Counted from the stretch's first letter, positions 25,952 through 35,487 are shown. The stretch: DNA of 56,372 bases from an uncultured Nitrospira sp. (GCA_902500785.1 CABVRW010000022.1:1-56372), one strand, 5' to 3'. A program made the numbers and translations. The notes: a model not told the origin generated them from the sequence alone.

Positions 25952-26656
25952 TCAGGCGTTGAGGTAGGGAGTCTGGGACGCTTCGGCGGCAGTCTCTCGT
26001 CGGTCTCTCGCAGTTTTCTTCTCACGCTCACGATACGGAAGCGCTCGTGGTGGAACGAGGGAGAGCTCGGCCGGCTGAGCCAGATCCATGTCCTTGCCCA
26101 TATACATCAGGACTTGCTGTTGGGAGGTCACCAGCGCACGCAAATCTTGAAGTTGTGCCGTCAACTCCTCGACCTGCACCTGTTGAACGGACACCTGTTC
26201 CCGTAATTGATCGACTTCCGCCTGAGTGGATCGGGTATGTTGAATCACCCACTCCTTGAGTTCGCGCGCTTGCGCCGTCAACGCCCGCTGCATGAATCCC
26301 GCCCGATCGCGGATCCGGAAGATCACTTCGCCGACCGAGCCTTCCCATCGTCGAGTCGGGACCAGCCCGGTTTCCGCCTCGGTCGCCTCCTCGGCATGCC
26401 GAGCCACCGGAGCCCCCAGCCACTTGGACAGACGCTGCCCCAATGGCTGCACCACCGCCCGCTCTTCGGAACGGCCATACTGGCACCAATCTTCAAAACG
26501 TTCGGTCAGATCTTCCAGTTTCACAAACACTTTGCCGATGGACGCGCGCAACGGCGAAGGCGCGAACGGATTCACTCCACCCGTTTCAGAATTGTCGGGT
26601 GAAAAGGTGAGAAGATGAATCGGTTTTTCGGACAAACGCTGCTGTTTGCGCTTCAT
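25952..26656 (-). CDS. Coiled-coil protein of unknown function
   Basis: The 234-aa protein has no signal sequence. Residues ~30-130 are mixed, with aromatic motifs (FEDWCQYGRSEE, EGSVGEVIFRIRDRAGFMQ). Residues ~125-180 are a clear coiled coil with heptads of Leu/Val and Gln/Glu (VDQLREQVSVQQVQVEEL). The C-terminal ~45 residues are basic and likely disordered. I do not recognise the family. It stands alone between the TPR gene and the TldE gene, with an upstream gap of 156 bp. A structural or regulatory role through oligomerisation is the most that can be said. Confidence 0.65.
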   Translation of the reverse strand: MKRKQQRLSEKPIHLLTFSPDNSETGGVNPFAPSPLRASIGKVFVKLEDLTERFEDWCQYGRSEERAVVQPLGQRLSKWLGAPVARHAEEATEAETGLVPTRRWEGSVGEVIFRIRDRAGFMQRALTAQARELKEWVIQHTRSTQAEVDQLREQVSVQQVQVEELTAQLQDLRALVTSQQQVLMYMGKDMDLAQPAELSLVPPRALPYREREKKTARDRRETAAEASQTPYLNA

Positions 26657-26812
26657 AGAGATACCTGGATCTGATCGATTGCGTCCCTTTTATTCATTAC
26701 TCTTTCCGATAGTCCGAGTCAATGCCTGGCTCAGGTTTTTTGCCCGTTCGCGGCCCTTGCGGACCGCGCCCCAACGAGACCGGTCTCGTCCGGATTTCTC
26801 GGTAGGGAGACC

Positions 26813-28159
26813 CTAGAATCGAGTCGCGCTTGAAAAATTAAAGTCGTGGATTCGCATGGCAGGCACCAGAGCCTTGCCGGTTTCCGAGGTCACCGCTTCC
26901 GCGGGAGTGGTATAGGCATCCACATGGGTGAACGCCCGCAAGGGGCTCTCGTGGAACCGGAAGTTCCGGACGGCCGAGGTGATCTCCCCGTTTTCAATCA
27001 GGAAGGTCCCATCTCGCGTCATGCCGGTGAGCGTCAGGTCGGACGGATTCACGGGACGGATGTACCAGAAATTCGTCACCAGAATGCCCCGCTGTGTCGT
27101 GCGAATGAGATCGTCCACCCGCGTCCCAATAGGCCGTTCACCCGATAAATACGGCGACTCCAGCGTCGGCACTGGATCGATCTGGTGCTCCTGTGCGGTA
27201 TACCGATCGTGCAACAACTGAGTCAGTACACCCGCCTCGATCCAACCGGATTCGATCACCGGGAGTCCCTCGCTGGTAAATCCATTTCCGAGAAGATCGG
27301 CATGCGTCGGCTGGTTGAAGAGGGACAGTCGTCGATCGAGGATTCGTGTATTGAGCGTTCCGCTGAACGGGCTGGTTCCCTTGTAGAATGATTTCGCGTC
27401 CAACATCCATATCATCCAACTCAACAGTCCGGCGACGGCAGGCGGCTCCAAAATGACCGTATACCGGCCCGGTGGCAACTCCTGCGGTTCGTCCGCCCCT
27501 CGCTTGGCTTTGATGATGGCCGCAAGCGTGCGCTCCTGCACATGCAGACGATCGATAGATCGATGCGCTGCCGCCGACCAACCGGTGGCGTCACCGGCCT
27601 GCACCGTCAGACTGAACCGTGCCTCCGTGCGTTCCTCATAGGCCCGCAGTCCTGTATCGGCGGCCAGCCCCACCCTCGCCACGCTGGATGACACCGTCCC
27701 GGCCGCGTCCAAATTCTCCATCTTGCATTGGCCGATGGCTTCCCGCGCATAGTCGAGCCGACGTGCGGGACCGGCCGCGCTCGTTTCGGGACGGGACGTC
27801 GCCAGCGACAGGTAGGTTTGCGGCCCAAGAGGCGGGAGATACTCAGGATCGTCGGGAGAGAGACGGGCGATACATTCGGCCTGCTTGAGCGTTTCTCGCA
27901 CCGCTCCGGCGGTCAAGTCCGTCGTGCTCGCCGTGCCATGTTGTCGCCCGAAGGCCACAGTGATCGACAGCGTTCCACGCCGCTGGTTCACATTCTGAAT
28001 GACTTGATTGTTCGCAAAGCGGGTCGTGCCGCCGTGGACGTCGCGCAATGACATGCAGGTGTGGTCACCGGTCGAGTGACTCATCACCAGGTCGGCCAGG
28101 AATTCGAACTCCTGTCGGCTCGTCAACTTTGGCCACAATGCCGTGATCGAAGAGGTCAT
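26813..28159 (-). CDS. TldE/PmbA-family protein, metalloprotease partner subunit
   Basis: The 448-aa protein belongs to the TldD/PmbA family by overall pattern: FANNQVIQNVNQRRGTLSITVAFG near the N-terminus, and late strands NPSDLTLTGMTRDGTFLIENGEI. It lacks an HExxxH motif, as TldE subunits do. In known systems TldD and TldE form a heterodimeric protease that degrades unfolded peptides, matures microcin B17 and processes CcdA. The start ATG overlaps the TldD stop as ATGA, so the two are coupled and should be made in equal amounts. Confidence 0.88.
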   Translation of the reverse strand: MTSSITALWPKLTSRQEFEFLADLVMSHSTGDHTCMSLRDVHGGTTRFANNQVIQNVNQRRGTLSITVAFGRQHGTASTTDLTAGAVRETLKQAECIARLSPDDPEYLPPLGPQTYLSLATSRPETSAAGPARRLDYAREAIGQCKMENLDAAGTVSSSVARVGLAADTGLRAYEERTEARFSLTVQAGDATGWSAAAHRSIDRLHVQERTLAAIIKAKRGADEPQELPPGRYTVILEPPAVAGLLSWMIWMLDAKSFYKGTSPFSGTLNTRILDRRLSLFNQPTHADLLGNGFTSEGLPVIESGWIEAGVLTQLLHDRYTAQEHQIDPVPTLESPYLSGERPIGTRVDDLIRTTQRGILVTNFWYIRPVNPSDLTLTGMTRDGTFLIENGEITSAVRNFRFHESPLRAFTHVDAYTTPAEAVTSETGKALVPAMRIHDFNFSSATRF

Positions 28160-29619
28160 TCGTCGGCCTTCACATCTCCGGCAATGACGTCCACGCGTCT
28201 GAACCGGGCATGGGAGGCGGCATGGGTCATCCAGCCTGATTGGCCCGGTTGGCCTTTGCCGCAGGTTATGAATCCATACCGTCGGCGATGGCGGCGATCG
28301 GCGACTCCGTCGCATCGTCCCCAAAACTCCGGAGTGATGCCATGATAGATCACGTCCCGCAACATGTGCGTCCGCCGACCGTTTTCGATCAGCCAAAACG
28401 CATCGCCCCCGAACTGAAAATTGTACCGGCGCTGGTCGATGCTGTAGGAGCCGTGCCCTTCGATGTAGATACCCCGTTTCACATCGGCCAGGAGCTCGTC
28501 GAGCGTCGACGTGCCCGGCTCGAGACCGATGTTCGCAATACGCACCATGGGCACAGTCCCCCAACTATCAGCCCGGTTCGACCCGCGTGACTGCTCCTCA
28601 TTGATTCTCGAAGCGACTTCTCGATTGGTGCAATAGCCGACAAACAGGCCCTCTCGCACGATGTCCCACTTCTGGCAGCGCACCCCGTCATCATCATACC
28701 CGGTCGCCGCCAGCGTTTCCGGTTCGGTGTTGTCGGCCACCAGGTTCACGGAGGGCGAGCCATAGCGATAGGTGCCGCGTTTCTCCGGCGTCAGAAAACT
28801 CGTCCCCGCGTAGTTCGCTTCATAGCCGAGCGCGCGGTCCAATTCGCTCGGATGCCCACAGGACTCGTGCATGGTCAATGAGAGATGCTCCGGATCAAGC
28901 ACCAGGTCGTACCGCCCGGCTTCGACCACCGGCGCCCGCACCTTCTCCACCGCTTGTTCGGCGATCCGCATCGCTTCACGGGCAAAGTCGGTGTCACGGA
29001 TCAATTCATACCCCATTCGCAAATGCGGCGTGCTGAAGGAGCGACTGGCAAACCGCCCGCCATGGACGGCCGTCGCCGTGCAATCGCCGTGCATCGCCAG
29101 TAAGGTGAACTCCAAATGCGTGCCTTCGGTGGACACGAAGAGTTTTCGGTCGCGTTGAGCCCAGAGACTCGCATGGCTTCTGACGACGCCCGGATGGCGC
29201 TGGATCACCTCCATCGTCGCCATCAGGAGCGAGGTTTGTTCTTCGAGGGGGACCGCAAAGGGATCCAGACGACAGGGCGTGACGACGCGATTATGATGCA
29301 CCGGCTCAGGCGCCAACTGCACCTTGGTGATGGCGAGAGAGGCCGACCCTTTTGCGATTTCCACGGCGAGATCCGCGACACGAGGAATCTCCTCGAGGGA
29401 GAGAATGGAGCTGGCCGCAAATCCCCAGGCGCCACGATGCAACACCCGGACACCGAATCCGCGATCGGTCGTCTCTCGAATGTGCGAGAGACGCCGGTCT
29501 TCACCATCGATCGTTCGGGTCGTCGTATCGAGCAGCCGGATATCCGCATACTCGGCCCCGGCCGCGCGCGCCCGAGACAGCGCCAGTTCAGCCAACTCGT
29601 CCCACAGCGGTCCACTCAT
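28156..29619 (-). CDS. tldD: TldD metalloprotease
   Basis: The start at 29619 (487 aa, MSGPLWDELAELAL) is the usual TldD beginning; a longer frame to 29718 has no supporting signal. HESCGH (251-256) is the HExxxH zinc motif of TldD. Other family strands include DYADIR-like EYADIRLL at the N-terminus and IEGHGSYSIDQRRYNFQFGGDAFWLIENG near the C-terminus. It should act with the downstream TldE-type subunit as a cytosolic peptidase. The promoter is presumably in the 115-bp gap shared with the divergent HTH regulator gene. Confidence 0.9.
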   Translation of the reverse strand: MSGPLWDELAELALSRARAAGAEYADIRLLDTTTRTIDGEDRRLSHIRETTDRGFGVRVLHRGAWGFAASSILSLEEIPRVADLAVEIAKGSASLAITKVQLAPEPVHHNRVVTPCRLDPFAVPLEEQTSLLMATMEVIQRHPGVVRSHASLWAQRDRKLFVSTEGTHLEFTLLAMHGDCTATAVHGGRFASRSFSTPHLRMGYELIRDTDFAREAMRIAEQAVEKVRAPVVEAGRYDLVLDPEHLSLTMHESCGHPSELDRALGYEANYAGTSFLTPEKRGTYRYGSPSVNLVADNTEPETLAATGYDDDGVRCQKWDIVREGLFVGYCTNREVASRINEEQSRGSNRADSWGTVPMVRIANIGLEPGTSTLDELLADVKRGIYIEGHGSYSIDQRRYNFQFGGDAFWLIENGRRTHMLRDVIYHGITPEFWGRCDGVADRRHRRRYGFITCGKGQPGQSGWMTHAASHARFRRVDVIAGDVKADE

Positions 29620-29734
29620 AGCAGCTTCTTTCGTTGCGGAGAAACGCACAGAAAGTCTTCTGCAGTATAGCAAGATCGCAAGGAGCGATTCCTGCCTTTT
29701 CATCGACAGGCCGTTCACCTATGATAAGCGCTCT

Positions 29735-30049
29735 ATGGGCTCCCTCGAGCAGACACCTCGGCAGCGGATCATCGCGCTGCTGACCGGCACGTTGTTGTCT
29801 TCGCACCAACTGGCTCAACTGCTCGGCATGCCTGAGCGCCACGTGGAAGACCATTTGACGCACATCGTGAAAAGCCTCGCTCGCGACCCGGCGCGAACAT
29901 TTCTATTGGAACCGTCCGACTGTCAGAATTGCGCCTACGCATTTCGCGACCGAACCAGACTGACCCGCCCCAGCCGCTGCCCGCGTTGCCGGAGCGAAGC
30001 GATTACCTCGCCTCGTTATGGCATACGCAACACAGACACCGGGGCATGA
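29735..30049 (+). CDS. Predicted transcriptional regulator, HTH plus zinc ribbon (COG3357-like)
   Basis: The 104-aa protein has an N-terminal winged-helix-like region (RIIALLTGTLLSSHQLAQLLGMPERHVEDHLTHI, ~9-45) and a C-terminal zinc ribbon with two Cys pairs: CQNCAYAF and RCPRC. This architecture matches a small family of predicted HTH/Zn-ribbon regulators, which probably bind DNA and sense a metal or redox change. No target is known. It is divergent from tldD and is followed by the SulP gene after 110 bp, so it may regulate either. It has no clear ribosome site at the chosen ATG. Confidence 0.75.
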   Translation: MGSLEQTPRQRIIALLTGTLLSSHQLAQLLGMPERHVEDHLTHIVKSLARDPARTFLLEPSDCQNCAYAFRDRTRLTRPSRCPRCRSEAITSPRYGIRNTDTGA

Positions 30050-30159
30050 GGGCTCTTCCGCGCGGTAGCCGTCAAGACCGGTGCTGCAGGAACTCGCATT
30101 CCGTTAGGGAGTCCCGCTGCCGTTTGATAGGGTAGGCTCCGGGCGGTACTCGATGTCTT

Positions 30160-31749
30160 GTGTCCTTCTTTATGACATGGCCTAACTCATCGTTCGCTCG
30201 TCCCCGTCTCGCAGACCTGAAACATGATCTGCTCGCCTCGGTGGTCGTGGTGCTCGTCGCGTTGCCGCTCTGCATGGGCATCGCCGTGGCATCCGGTGTC
30301 CCACCGGGCGAAGGCATTGTCACGGGCATCATCGGGGGACTGGTGGTCGGCCTCCTCGCGGGCTGCCCGCTGCAGGTCAGCGGTCCGGCCGCCGGCTTGA
30401 CGGTCGTGGTCTGGGAACTCGTCCAGGTCCATGGGCGCGACCACCTCGGTATCATCATTCTCCTGGCTGGCGTCATCCAAATCCTCGCCGCCTGGCTGAA
30501 GGTGGGTCACTGGTTCCGGGCCGTTTCCCCCGCCGTGATTCACGGCATGCTGGCCGGTATCGGACTGCTTCTCCTCGCCAGCCAATTCCACATCATGATC
30601 GACGAGGTCCCGCAAAGCGCCGGCCTCGCCAACCTCTCGACCATTCCGTCCGCCATCTCGAAAAGCCTGCTTACCAGCAACGACGCGAACACCAGCCATC
30701 ACGAAGCGGCCTGGATCGGACTGTTGACGATCACGACGATCGTCTTGTGGACGAAGTTCGCGCCGACCTCCCTCGGGTTGATCCCCGCAATGCTGATGGG
30801 TGTGACGGTGGCGACCGCCGTCGTGGCGCTGTACGATCTGCCGGTCAGCCATGTCTCCGTCCGCGATAACCTCTTGTGGGTCATCACCCTGCCGCAGGCC
30901 GACGACCTCGCGCACCTCCTCGACACCTCGACTTGGGCCAAAGCGCTGGGCCTCGCCTTTATCGCCAGTGTGGAAACGCTGCTGTCCGCGACCGCCGTCG
31001 ACCAACTCCATAGCGGCCCGCGCACCCGTTATAACCGTGAACTCTTCGCCCACGGGATTGGCAACAGTCTCTGCGGTCTCGTCGGGGTGCTACCCATGAC
31101 CGGTGTCATTGTACGGAGCGCGGCCAATGTGCAGGCAGGCGGCAGAACCCGCATGGCCACGGTATTTCACGGCCTGTGGCTGCTGTTGTTCGTATCGCTG
31201 CTGCCGTTCGTGCTCCGGCTCATTCCAACGGCCAGTCTGGGCGCCGTTCTGGTCTACACCGGATACAAACTCATGAACCTGCAGGCCATCAAGGAACTCA
31301 GGCCGCATGGACTCAGCGAGATCGCCATCTATCTGGCGACCATGGCGGCTATCGTGACCACCAATCTCCTGATCGGCGTGCTGTTGGGGTTGGGCCTAGC
31401 TGTGGGCAATCTCCTCTATCGCACCCAATCCCTGCAGACGGCCTATCTGCACGATCCACAGACCCGCCACCTCACGCTGAACCTCTCGGGAGTCGCGACC
31501 TTCCTGAGTCTCCCGCGCCTCGCGGAGGCCCTGGAACGGACCCCGCCGATGGCGGAAGTGTATGTGCGGGTGGATACCCTGTGGCACATCGACCATGCCT
31601 GCTTGAAATTGTTGGAGTCTTGGGAGAAACTGCATGCGGGCACCGGAGGACGGGCCGTGATTCCATGGGAACGGCTCCGCAACCTCGCCGATTGTCAGGT
31701 CGCCGCCACCGCGCCACGCGACGAACCATCAGGACGGACGACCACATGA
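30160..31749 (+). CDS. SulP-family anion permease (candidate bicarbonate or sulfate transporter)
   Basis: The 529-aa membrane protein has about 12 helices. The family signature in TM1 (DLLASVVVVLVALPLCMGIAVASG) and the Ser/Thr-rich SGPAAGLTVVV segment of TM3 are clear. The C-terminal ~90 residues form a short STAS-like domain (LNLSGVATFLSLPRLAEAL, VYVRVDTLWHIDHACLKLL). SulP proteins move sulfate, bicarbonate (BicA type) or other anions; the substrate cannot be read, but a carbon-uptake role would fit with the DAB operon elsewhere in this window. Start at GTG 30160 or ATG 30172 is uncertain. A small lipoprotein gene overlaps the stop as ATGA. Confidence 0.85.
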   Translation: MSFFMTWPNSSFARPRLADLKHDLLASVVVVLVALPLCMGIAVASGVPPGEGIVTGIIGGLVVGLLAGCPLQVSGPAAGLTVVVWELVQVHGRDHLGIIILLAGVIQILAAWLKVGHWFRAVSPAVIHGMLAGIGLLLLASQFHIMIDEVPQSAGLANLSTIPSAISKSLLTSNDANTSHHEAAWIGLLTITTIVLWTKFAPTSLGLIPAMLMGVTVATAVVALYDLPVSHVSVRDNLLWVITLPQADDLAHLLDTSTWAKALGLAFIASVETLLSATAVDQLHSGPRTRYNRELFAHGIGNSLCGLVGVLPMTGVIVRSAANVQAGGRTRMATVFHGLWLLLFVSLLPFVLRLIPTASLGAVLVYTGYKLMNLQAIKELRPHGLSEIAIYLATMAAIVTTNLLIGVLLGLGLAVGNLLYRTQSLQTAYLHDPQTRHLTLNLSGVATFLSLPRLAEALERTPPMAEVYVRVDTLWHIDHACLKLLESWEKLHAGTGGRAVIPWERLRNLADCQVAATAPRDEPSGRTTT

Positions 31750-31970
31750 TCACATCATCCCATTGGATCATCCTCGCCCTGCTCGTGACCGGGTCCGGCT
31801 GTGGCCCCGATCAGGCCGCGCAGATGCTCGAGACCGCCCAATTCGAAGAACGCCAGACCAACAACGCCCACGCCAAGCAACTCTACGAAGAAATCCTCCG
31901 GAATTACCCCGACAGCCCGGCAGCCAAGACCGCGCAGGAACGACTAGCCAAGCTCACCGACGCGCCGTAA
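31746..31970 (+). CDS. Small TPR-like lipoprotein coupled to SulP
   Basis: The 74-aa protein begins ATG inside the SulP stop codon (ATGA overlap), so it is translated with the transporter. ITSSHWIILALLVTGSGC is a short lipoprotein signal with lipobox TGSGC. The mature ~55 residues contain one helix-turn-helix hairpin (NNAHAKQLYEEILRNYPDSPAAKTA), a typical TPR/BamD-like unit. A single TPR cannot fold as an array, so it probably packs against a partner. Function unknown. The gene ends 7 bp before the convergent membrane-protein gene. Confidence 0.8.
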   Translation: MITSSHWIILALLVTGSGCGPDQAAQMLETAQFEERQTNNAHAKQLYEEILRNYPDSPAAKTAQERLAKLTDAP

Positions 31971-31977
31971 ACTCCCG

Positions 31978-32775
31978 CTATGGACGACGTGGAAACCAAG
32001 GGATAAACGCATTCGTCGTCCGTCGATATTCCGCATACTCCTCACCACGGCTCGCCATGGCTTGGGATTCTGTCCAGGGAATACCGGTGATCTTCAGCAA
32101 GGCCACCCCCATCGCGATCGGACCGATCAGGGTCAGGCCCCAATTGCCCATCGGAATCGCCAGCGCCATCAGCACATAACTCCACCAGTGCAGCCATTCA
32201 AAAAAATAATTGGGATGGCGAGAATAGCGCCAGAGGCCGATCCGGCAGACACGATCCGTATTCCACGACTTGCTTCGAAACGCGGCCAATTGCCGATCGG
32301 CAATCGCCTCACCTGCCACCGCGACCCCCCACCAGAGAAATCCGATCAAGTCCCAGAAATGAAACGGCGGGTGCGGGTTCTGCATGACGACCAACGGAGG
32401 CAGCGAGAAGAACGCGATGGCCGCCGCCTGCAGTTGGAAATACCAAAATAGATACGACTGTTCTCGATCGCCCCATCGACGACGGAGGGCGCGGTACCGT
32501 CCGTCTTCCGATTTAGTCCATACTCGATCGATGAGTACATGCGTGCCAAGACGGACGGCATAGATGACGACCATCGCCGCCACGAGCACGCGCCGAGCCG
32601 GTTCTCCCGAGACCGCCGTGGCATACCATGCCACGACCAGTGCCAGCCCGTAGCACCAGCCCACGTCTGCCACCGCCGCATTCCGCCACCGGCGCTGGGC
32701 GGTCCAGAGAAGGACCATGAGCACCGCTGACGCGGCCCAGGCTGTCACCAGGAGGGAAAGAGGATCCGTCGTCAT
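31978..32775 (-). CDS. DUF1295 membrane protein (steroid 5-alpha-reductase-like / isoprenylcysteine methyltransferase fold)
   Basis: The chosen start at 32775 gives 265 aa; a further in-frame ATG at 32814 is possible. The protein has 6-7 transmembrane helices and the family-defining C-terminal stretch KSWNTDRVCRIGLWRYSRHPNYFFEWLHWWSY, where the Arg-His-Pro-Asn-Tyr segment binds a cofactor in the related reductases and methyltransferases. DUF1295 proteins are predicted membrane oxidoreductases acting on lipids, with unknown substrates. It is a monocistronic gene convergent with the SulP/lipoprotein pair, and divergent (by ~300 bp) from the fatty-acid hydroxylase gene. Confidence 0.84.
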   Translation of the reverse strand: MTTDPLSLLVTAWAASAVLMVLLWTAQRRWRNAAVADVGWCYGLALVVAWYATAVSGEPARRVLVAAMVVIYAVRLGTHVLIDRVWTKSEDGRYRALRRRWGDREQSYLFWYFQLQAAAIAFFSLPPLVVMQNPHPPFHFWDLIGFLWWGVAVAGEAIADRQLAAFRSKSWNTDRVCRIGLWRYSRHPNYFFEWLHWWSYVLMALAIPMGNWGLTLIGPIAMGVALLKITGIPWTESQAMASRGEEYAEYRRTTNAFIPWFPRRP

Positions 32776-33070
32776 ACAATCAGCCGTCGAGATTGAACTG
32801 TGAGCGTCCTGCATTCACGGGCCGGGATCGCTGGATTGTACTATGACGGCATCCGCTGACGAGCCGAGGCCCATGACGAATGGGAATTTCATTCGTACGA
32901 TAGACTCTGCGGAACAATCACGGTGCAGGCCAGGGAGAGACAGAGGTCCGGTGATGAAGTTGGACTCCGTCAGAACCCGGTTGTCCTGCCGCCCATTGCC
33001 GGTCCACGGGTACCGATTGTGCCGGAAGCACGGTATCATACAATTCGAACATATCGTGGAGTGACATGTC

Positions 33071-33889
33071 ATGGGTTCTGAAGACGTCGTTCGGGTCGCC
33101 TCGTACCTGTCCGTGCTGGTCGTGATGGCCACATGGGAGTTGTTGGCGCCCCGCCGGAAGCAAACGGCTTCGAAGCTCTGCCGATGGGGTGGCAATCTCA
33201 CGATCGTAATCCTGAATACGGTCATTGCCCGGCTGCTGTTGGTGGGAGGCATCGCAGCGGCGGCGGCCATGGCTCAAGAACGAGGCTGGGGCCTCTTGAA
33301 CTGGGTGGAGTGGCCGAGCTGGCTCGAGTTCGGACTGGCATTAGTGGCGCTCGATCTGGTCATCTATTGGCAGCACCAGGCATTCCATCTGGTCCCGATT
33401 CTGTGGCGCTTTCACATGATGCATCATTCGGACTTGGACCTGGACGTGTCGAGCGGGGTGCGGTTTCATCCGGTGGAGATCGTCATCTCTCTGATGGTGA
33501 AGGGAGCGGCCGTGATTGCGCTGGGAGTTTCCCCCTTGGCGGTCGTGGTCTTCGAGATCGTGCTGAACAGTACCTCCCTGTTCAACCACAGCAACGTCAG
33601 AATGCCCCTGAGCATCGAACCGTTCCTGCGATGGTTCATCGTCACTCCTGACATGCATCGCATCCACCATTCGGTGGACCCTCGCGAAACCAACAGCAAC
33701 TATGGATTCAATGTGCCCTGGTGGGATCGGCTGTTCGGAACCTATTGCGCGGAACCGGCGTTGGGCCAGACAGGCATGACGATCGGCCTCGAACACCTCG
33801 GCCCGCCGGTCTGTTTGAATTTGTTCATGATGCTGCGGTTTCCGTTCGTGACAACGATTGGACGCTATGCCGGTCGCACCCAGCCGTGA
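33071..33889 (+). CDS. Sterol desaturase / fatty acid hydroxylase superfamily membrane protein
   Basis: The 272-aa protein has four or more membrane helices and the three to four His clusters that bind the di-iron centre: WQHQAFH, RFHMMHH, HSNVR and MHRIHH. These define the fatty-acid hydroxylase superfamily, which introduces hydroxyl groups or double bonds into membrane lipids, with O2. The C-terminus has NYGFNVPWWDRLFGTY, a conserved strand of the family. Start selection: GTGGAG sits ~11 bp upstream. It is next to another predicted lipid-modifying membrane protein, so the two may act on the same lipid; this is inference. Confidence 0.88.
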   Translation: MGSEDVVRVASYLSVLVVMATWELLAPRRKQTASKLCRWGGNLTIVILNTVIARLLLVGGIAAAAAMAQERGWGLLNWVEWPSWLEFGLALVALDLVIYWQHQAFHLVPILWRFHMMHHSDLDLDVSSGVRFHPVEIVISLMVKGAAVIALGVSPLAVVVFEIVLNSTSLFNHSNVRMPLSIEPFLRWFIVTPDMHRIHHSVDPRETNSNYGFNVPWWDRLFGTYCAEPALGQTGMTIGLEHLGPPVCLNLFMMLRFPFVTTIGRYAGRTQP

Positions 33890-34008
33890 GGCCCGAACGT
33901 CGATGAAGCCGGCAGGAACCATCGTGGGTTGTCACCTTATCGGGTGCGGCCAATCTTCGCCGATCGCTGCGCCGCTTCCAGGATAACGGGGGCGCAAAGG
34001 GGAGAACC

Positions 34009-34920
34009 ATGGAGACAGCGCTGGCTGGTACGATCGCATTGGTCGCCGGGGCCACCAGAGGAGCAGGACGGGGGATTGCCGTGCAATTGGGCGCCTGCGG
34101 AGCGACGGTCTACGTCACCGGACGGACGACGCGTTCCCAGCCTTCGGAGATGAACCGGCCGGAAACCATCGACGAGACCGCAGAGCTCGTGAATCAAGCA
34201 GGCGGCCGTGGGATCGCAATCCAGGTGGATCATCTGGTCCCCGCCGAGGTGCGCGCGCTGGTGACCCGTATCGAACAAGAACAGGGTTGTCTCCACCTGC
34301 TCGTGAACGACATCTTCGGCGCCACTAAGATCGAATGGCATAAGACGGTCTGGGAGTCGGATTTGGAATATGGACTGCGCACCTTGCGGCTGGCGGTAGA
34401 CACCCATGCCATCACCAGTCACTTCGCGATCCCGCTCCTCATTACCACACCAGGTGGCCTTGTCGTGGAGGTCAACGACGGGACCGCCGAGTACAACGGG
34501 AACACCTACCGGAACTCATTTTTCTACGACCTGGCCAAAGCGGCGGTACTTCGCATGGCCTTCGCGTTGGGGCACGAGTTGAAGCCACACGGCGCGACAG
34601 CCCTCTCGCTCACTCCCGGCTGGCTGCGATCAGAAGCCATGCTCGAGGCCTTCGGCGTCACCGAATCCAACTGGCGTGATGCGATCACGCGCGTACCAGG
34701 CTTTGGCGTTTCCGAGAGTCCGGCATTCGTCGGCCGGGCTGTCGCGGCGCTCGCCCAAGATCCGGAGGTGTCGCGTTGGAACGGCATGTCCCTGTCCAGC
34801 GGGCAACTCGCCAAAATCTATGGCTTCACCGACCTTGACGGCAGCCGGCCCGATGCCTGGAGGTACATGACCGACGTTCAGAACGGAGGCAACCCCCACG
34901 ACGTCACCGGCTATCGCTGA
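34009..34920 (+). CDS. Short-chain dehydrogenase/reductase, atypical
   Basis: The 303-aa protein has the SDR cofactor motif AGATRGAGRG (residues 13-22) and a YxxxK pair at Tyr173 and Lys177 in FFYDLAKAAV. The Ser that normally lies about 13 residues before the Tyr is not obvious; the region reads EVNDGTAEYNGN, so the catalytic triad may be altered. The later segment LTPGWLRSEAMLEAFGV matches SDRs. It probably reduces a carbonyl substrate with NADPH; the basic residues after strand 2 (TGRTTR) favour NADP. GGGGAGAA lies just before the ATG. It is followed by a small membrane protein gene. Confidence 0.83.
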   Translation: METALAGTIALVAGATRGAGRGIAVQLGACGATVYVTGRTTRSQPSEMNRPETIDETAELVNQAGGRGIAIQVDHLVPAEVRALVTRIEQEQGCLHLLVNDIFGATKIEWHKTVWESDLEYGLRTLRLAVDTHAITSHFAIPLLITTPGGLVVEVNDGTAEYNGNTYRNSFFYDLAKAAVLRMAFALGHELKPHGATALSLTPGWLRSEAMLEAFGVTESNWRDAITRVPGFGVSESPAFVGRAVAALAQDPEVSRWNGMSLSSGQLAKIYGFTDLDGSRPDAWRYMTDVQNGGNPHDVTGYR

Positions 34921-35031
34921 CAGTTCAGACCGACAGATCCGCAAGGCATGCTCCTATAGGAGGTCACCCGTCCAACGCTGCGTGAGTCCGGTCGGCCATC
35001 GGTTCTAAAGAATCTCAGGCTGGAGGAGGAT

Positions 35032-35487
35032 ATGGATCCGAATATCGCCTTGTCGCACCTCATCCACAAACCAACAGACTCTGCCGCCAACTTCGCAAAA
35101 TGGCTGTTTCGTCTCGCCGGCATCTATGGAATGGTCGTGCTGTTCCCGCTCTACTTCATAGAATTCGGGGCGGGACTTGGGCTCGGCGTTCCGGTTCCCT
35201 TTCCCCACCCGGAGCATTTCTACGGCTTCATCGGCGTGGCACTGGCTTGGCAATTCGTCTTCCTCGTCATTGCGCAGGATGTTCGCCGCTATCGGCCATT
35301 GATGTTGTGCGGAGTCGTCGAAAAACTCTTCTTTGGCCTTGCGATGGTCACCCTCTATGTCCAGGGTCGAGTTGGTGCGGACGTGGTCAGCGTCGGTGGT
35401 ATTGATCTCGCGCTCGGCCTGCTCTTCGTGATGGCCTTCCGCGCCACGCGAGGGCTGGACGCGTCGCTTGAGGTCGATGGCAATTGA
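35032..35487 (+). CDS. Small four-helix membrane protein of unknown function
   Basis: The 151-aa protein has about four transmembrane helices: ~26-46, 64-82, 92-111 and 123-140, with short loops. GGAGGAGG lies 5 bp before the ATG, the strongest ribosome site in this part of the window. No conserved motif points to an activity. It lies 111 bp after the SDR gene on the same strand, so a shared transcript is possible. Confidence 0.72.
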   Translation: MDPNIALSHLIHKPTDSAANFAKWLFRLAGIYGMVVLFPLYFIEFGAGLGLGVPVPFPHPEHFYGFIGVALAWQFVFLVIAQDVRRYRPLMLCGVVEKLFFGLAMVTLYVQGRVGADVVSVGGIDLALGLLFVMAFRATRGLDASLEVDGN

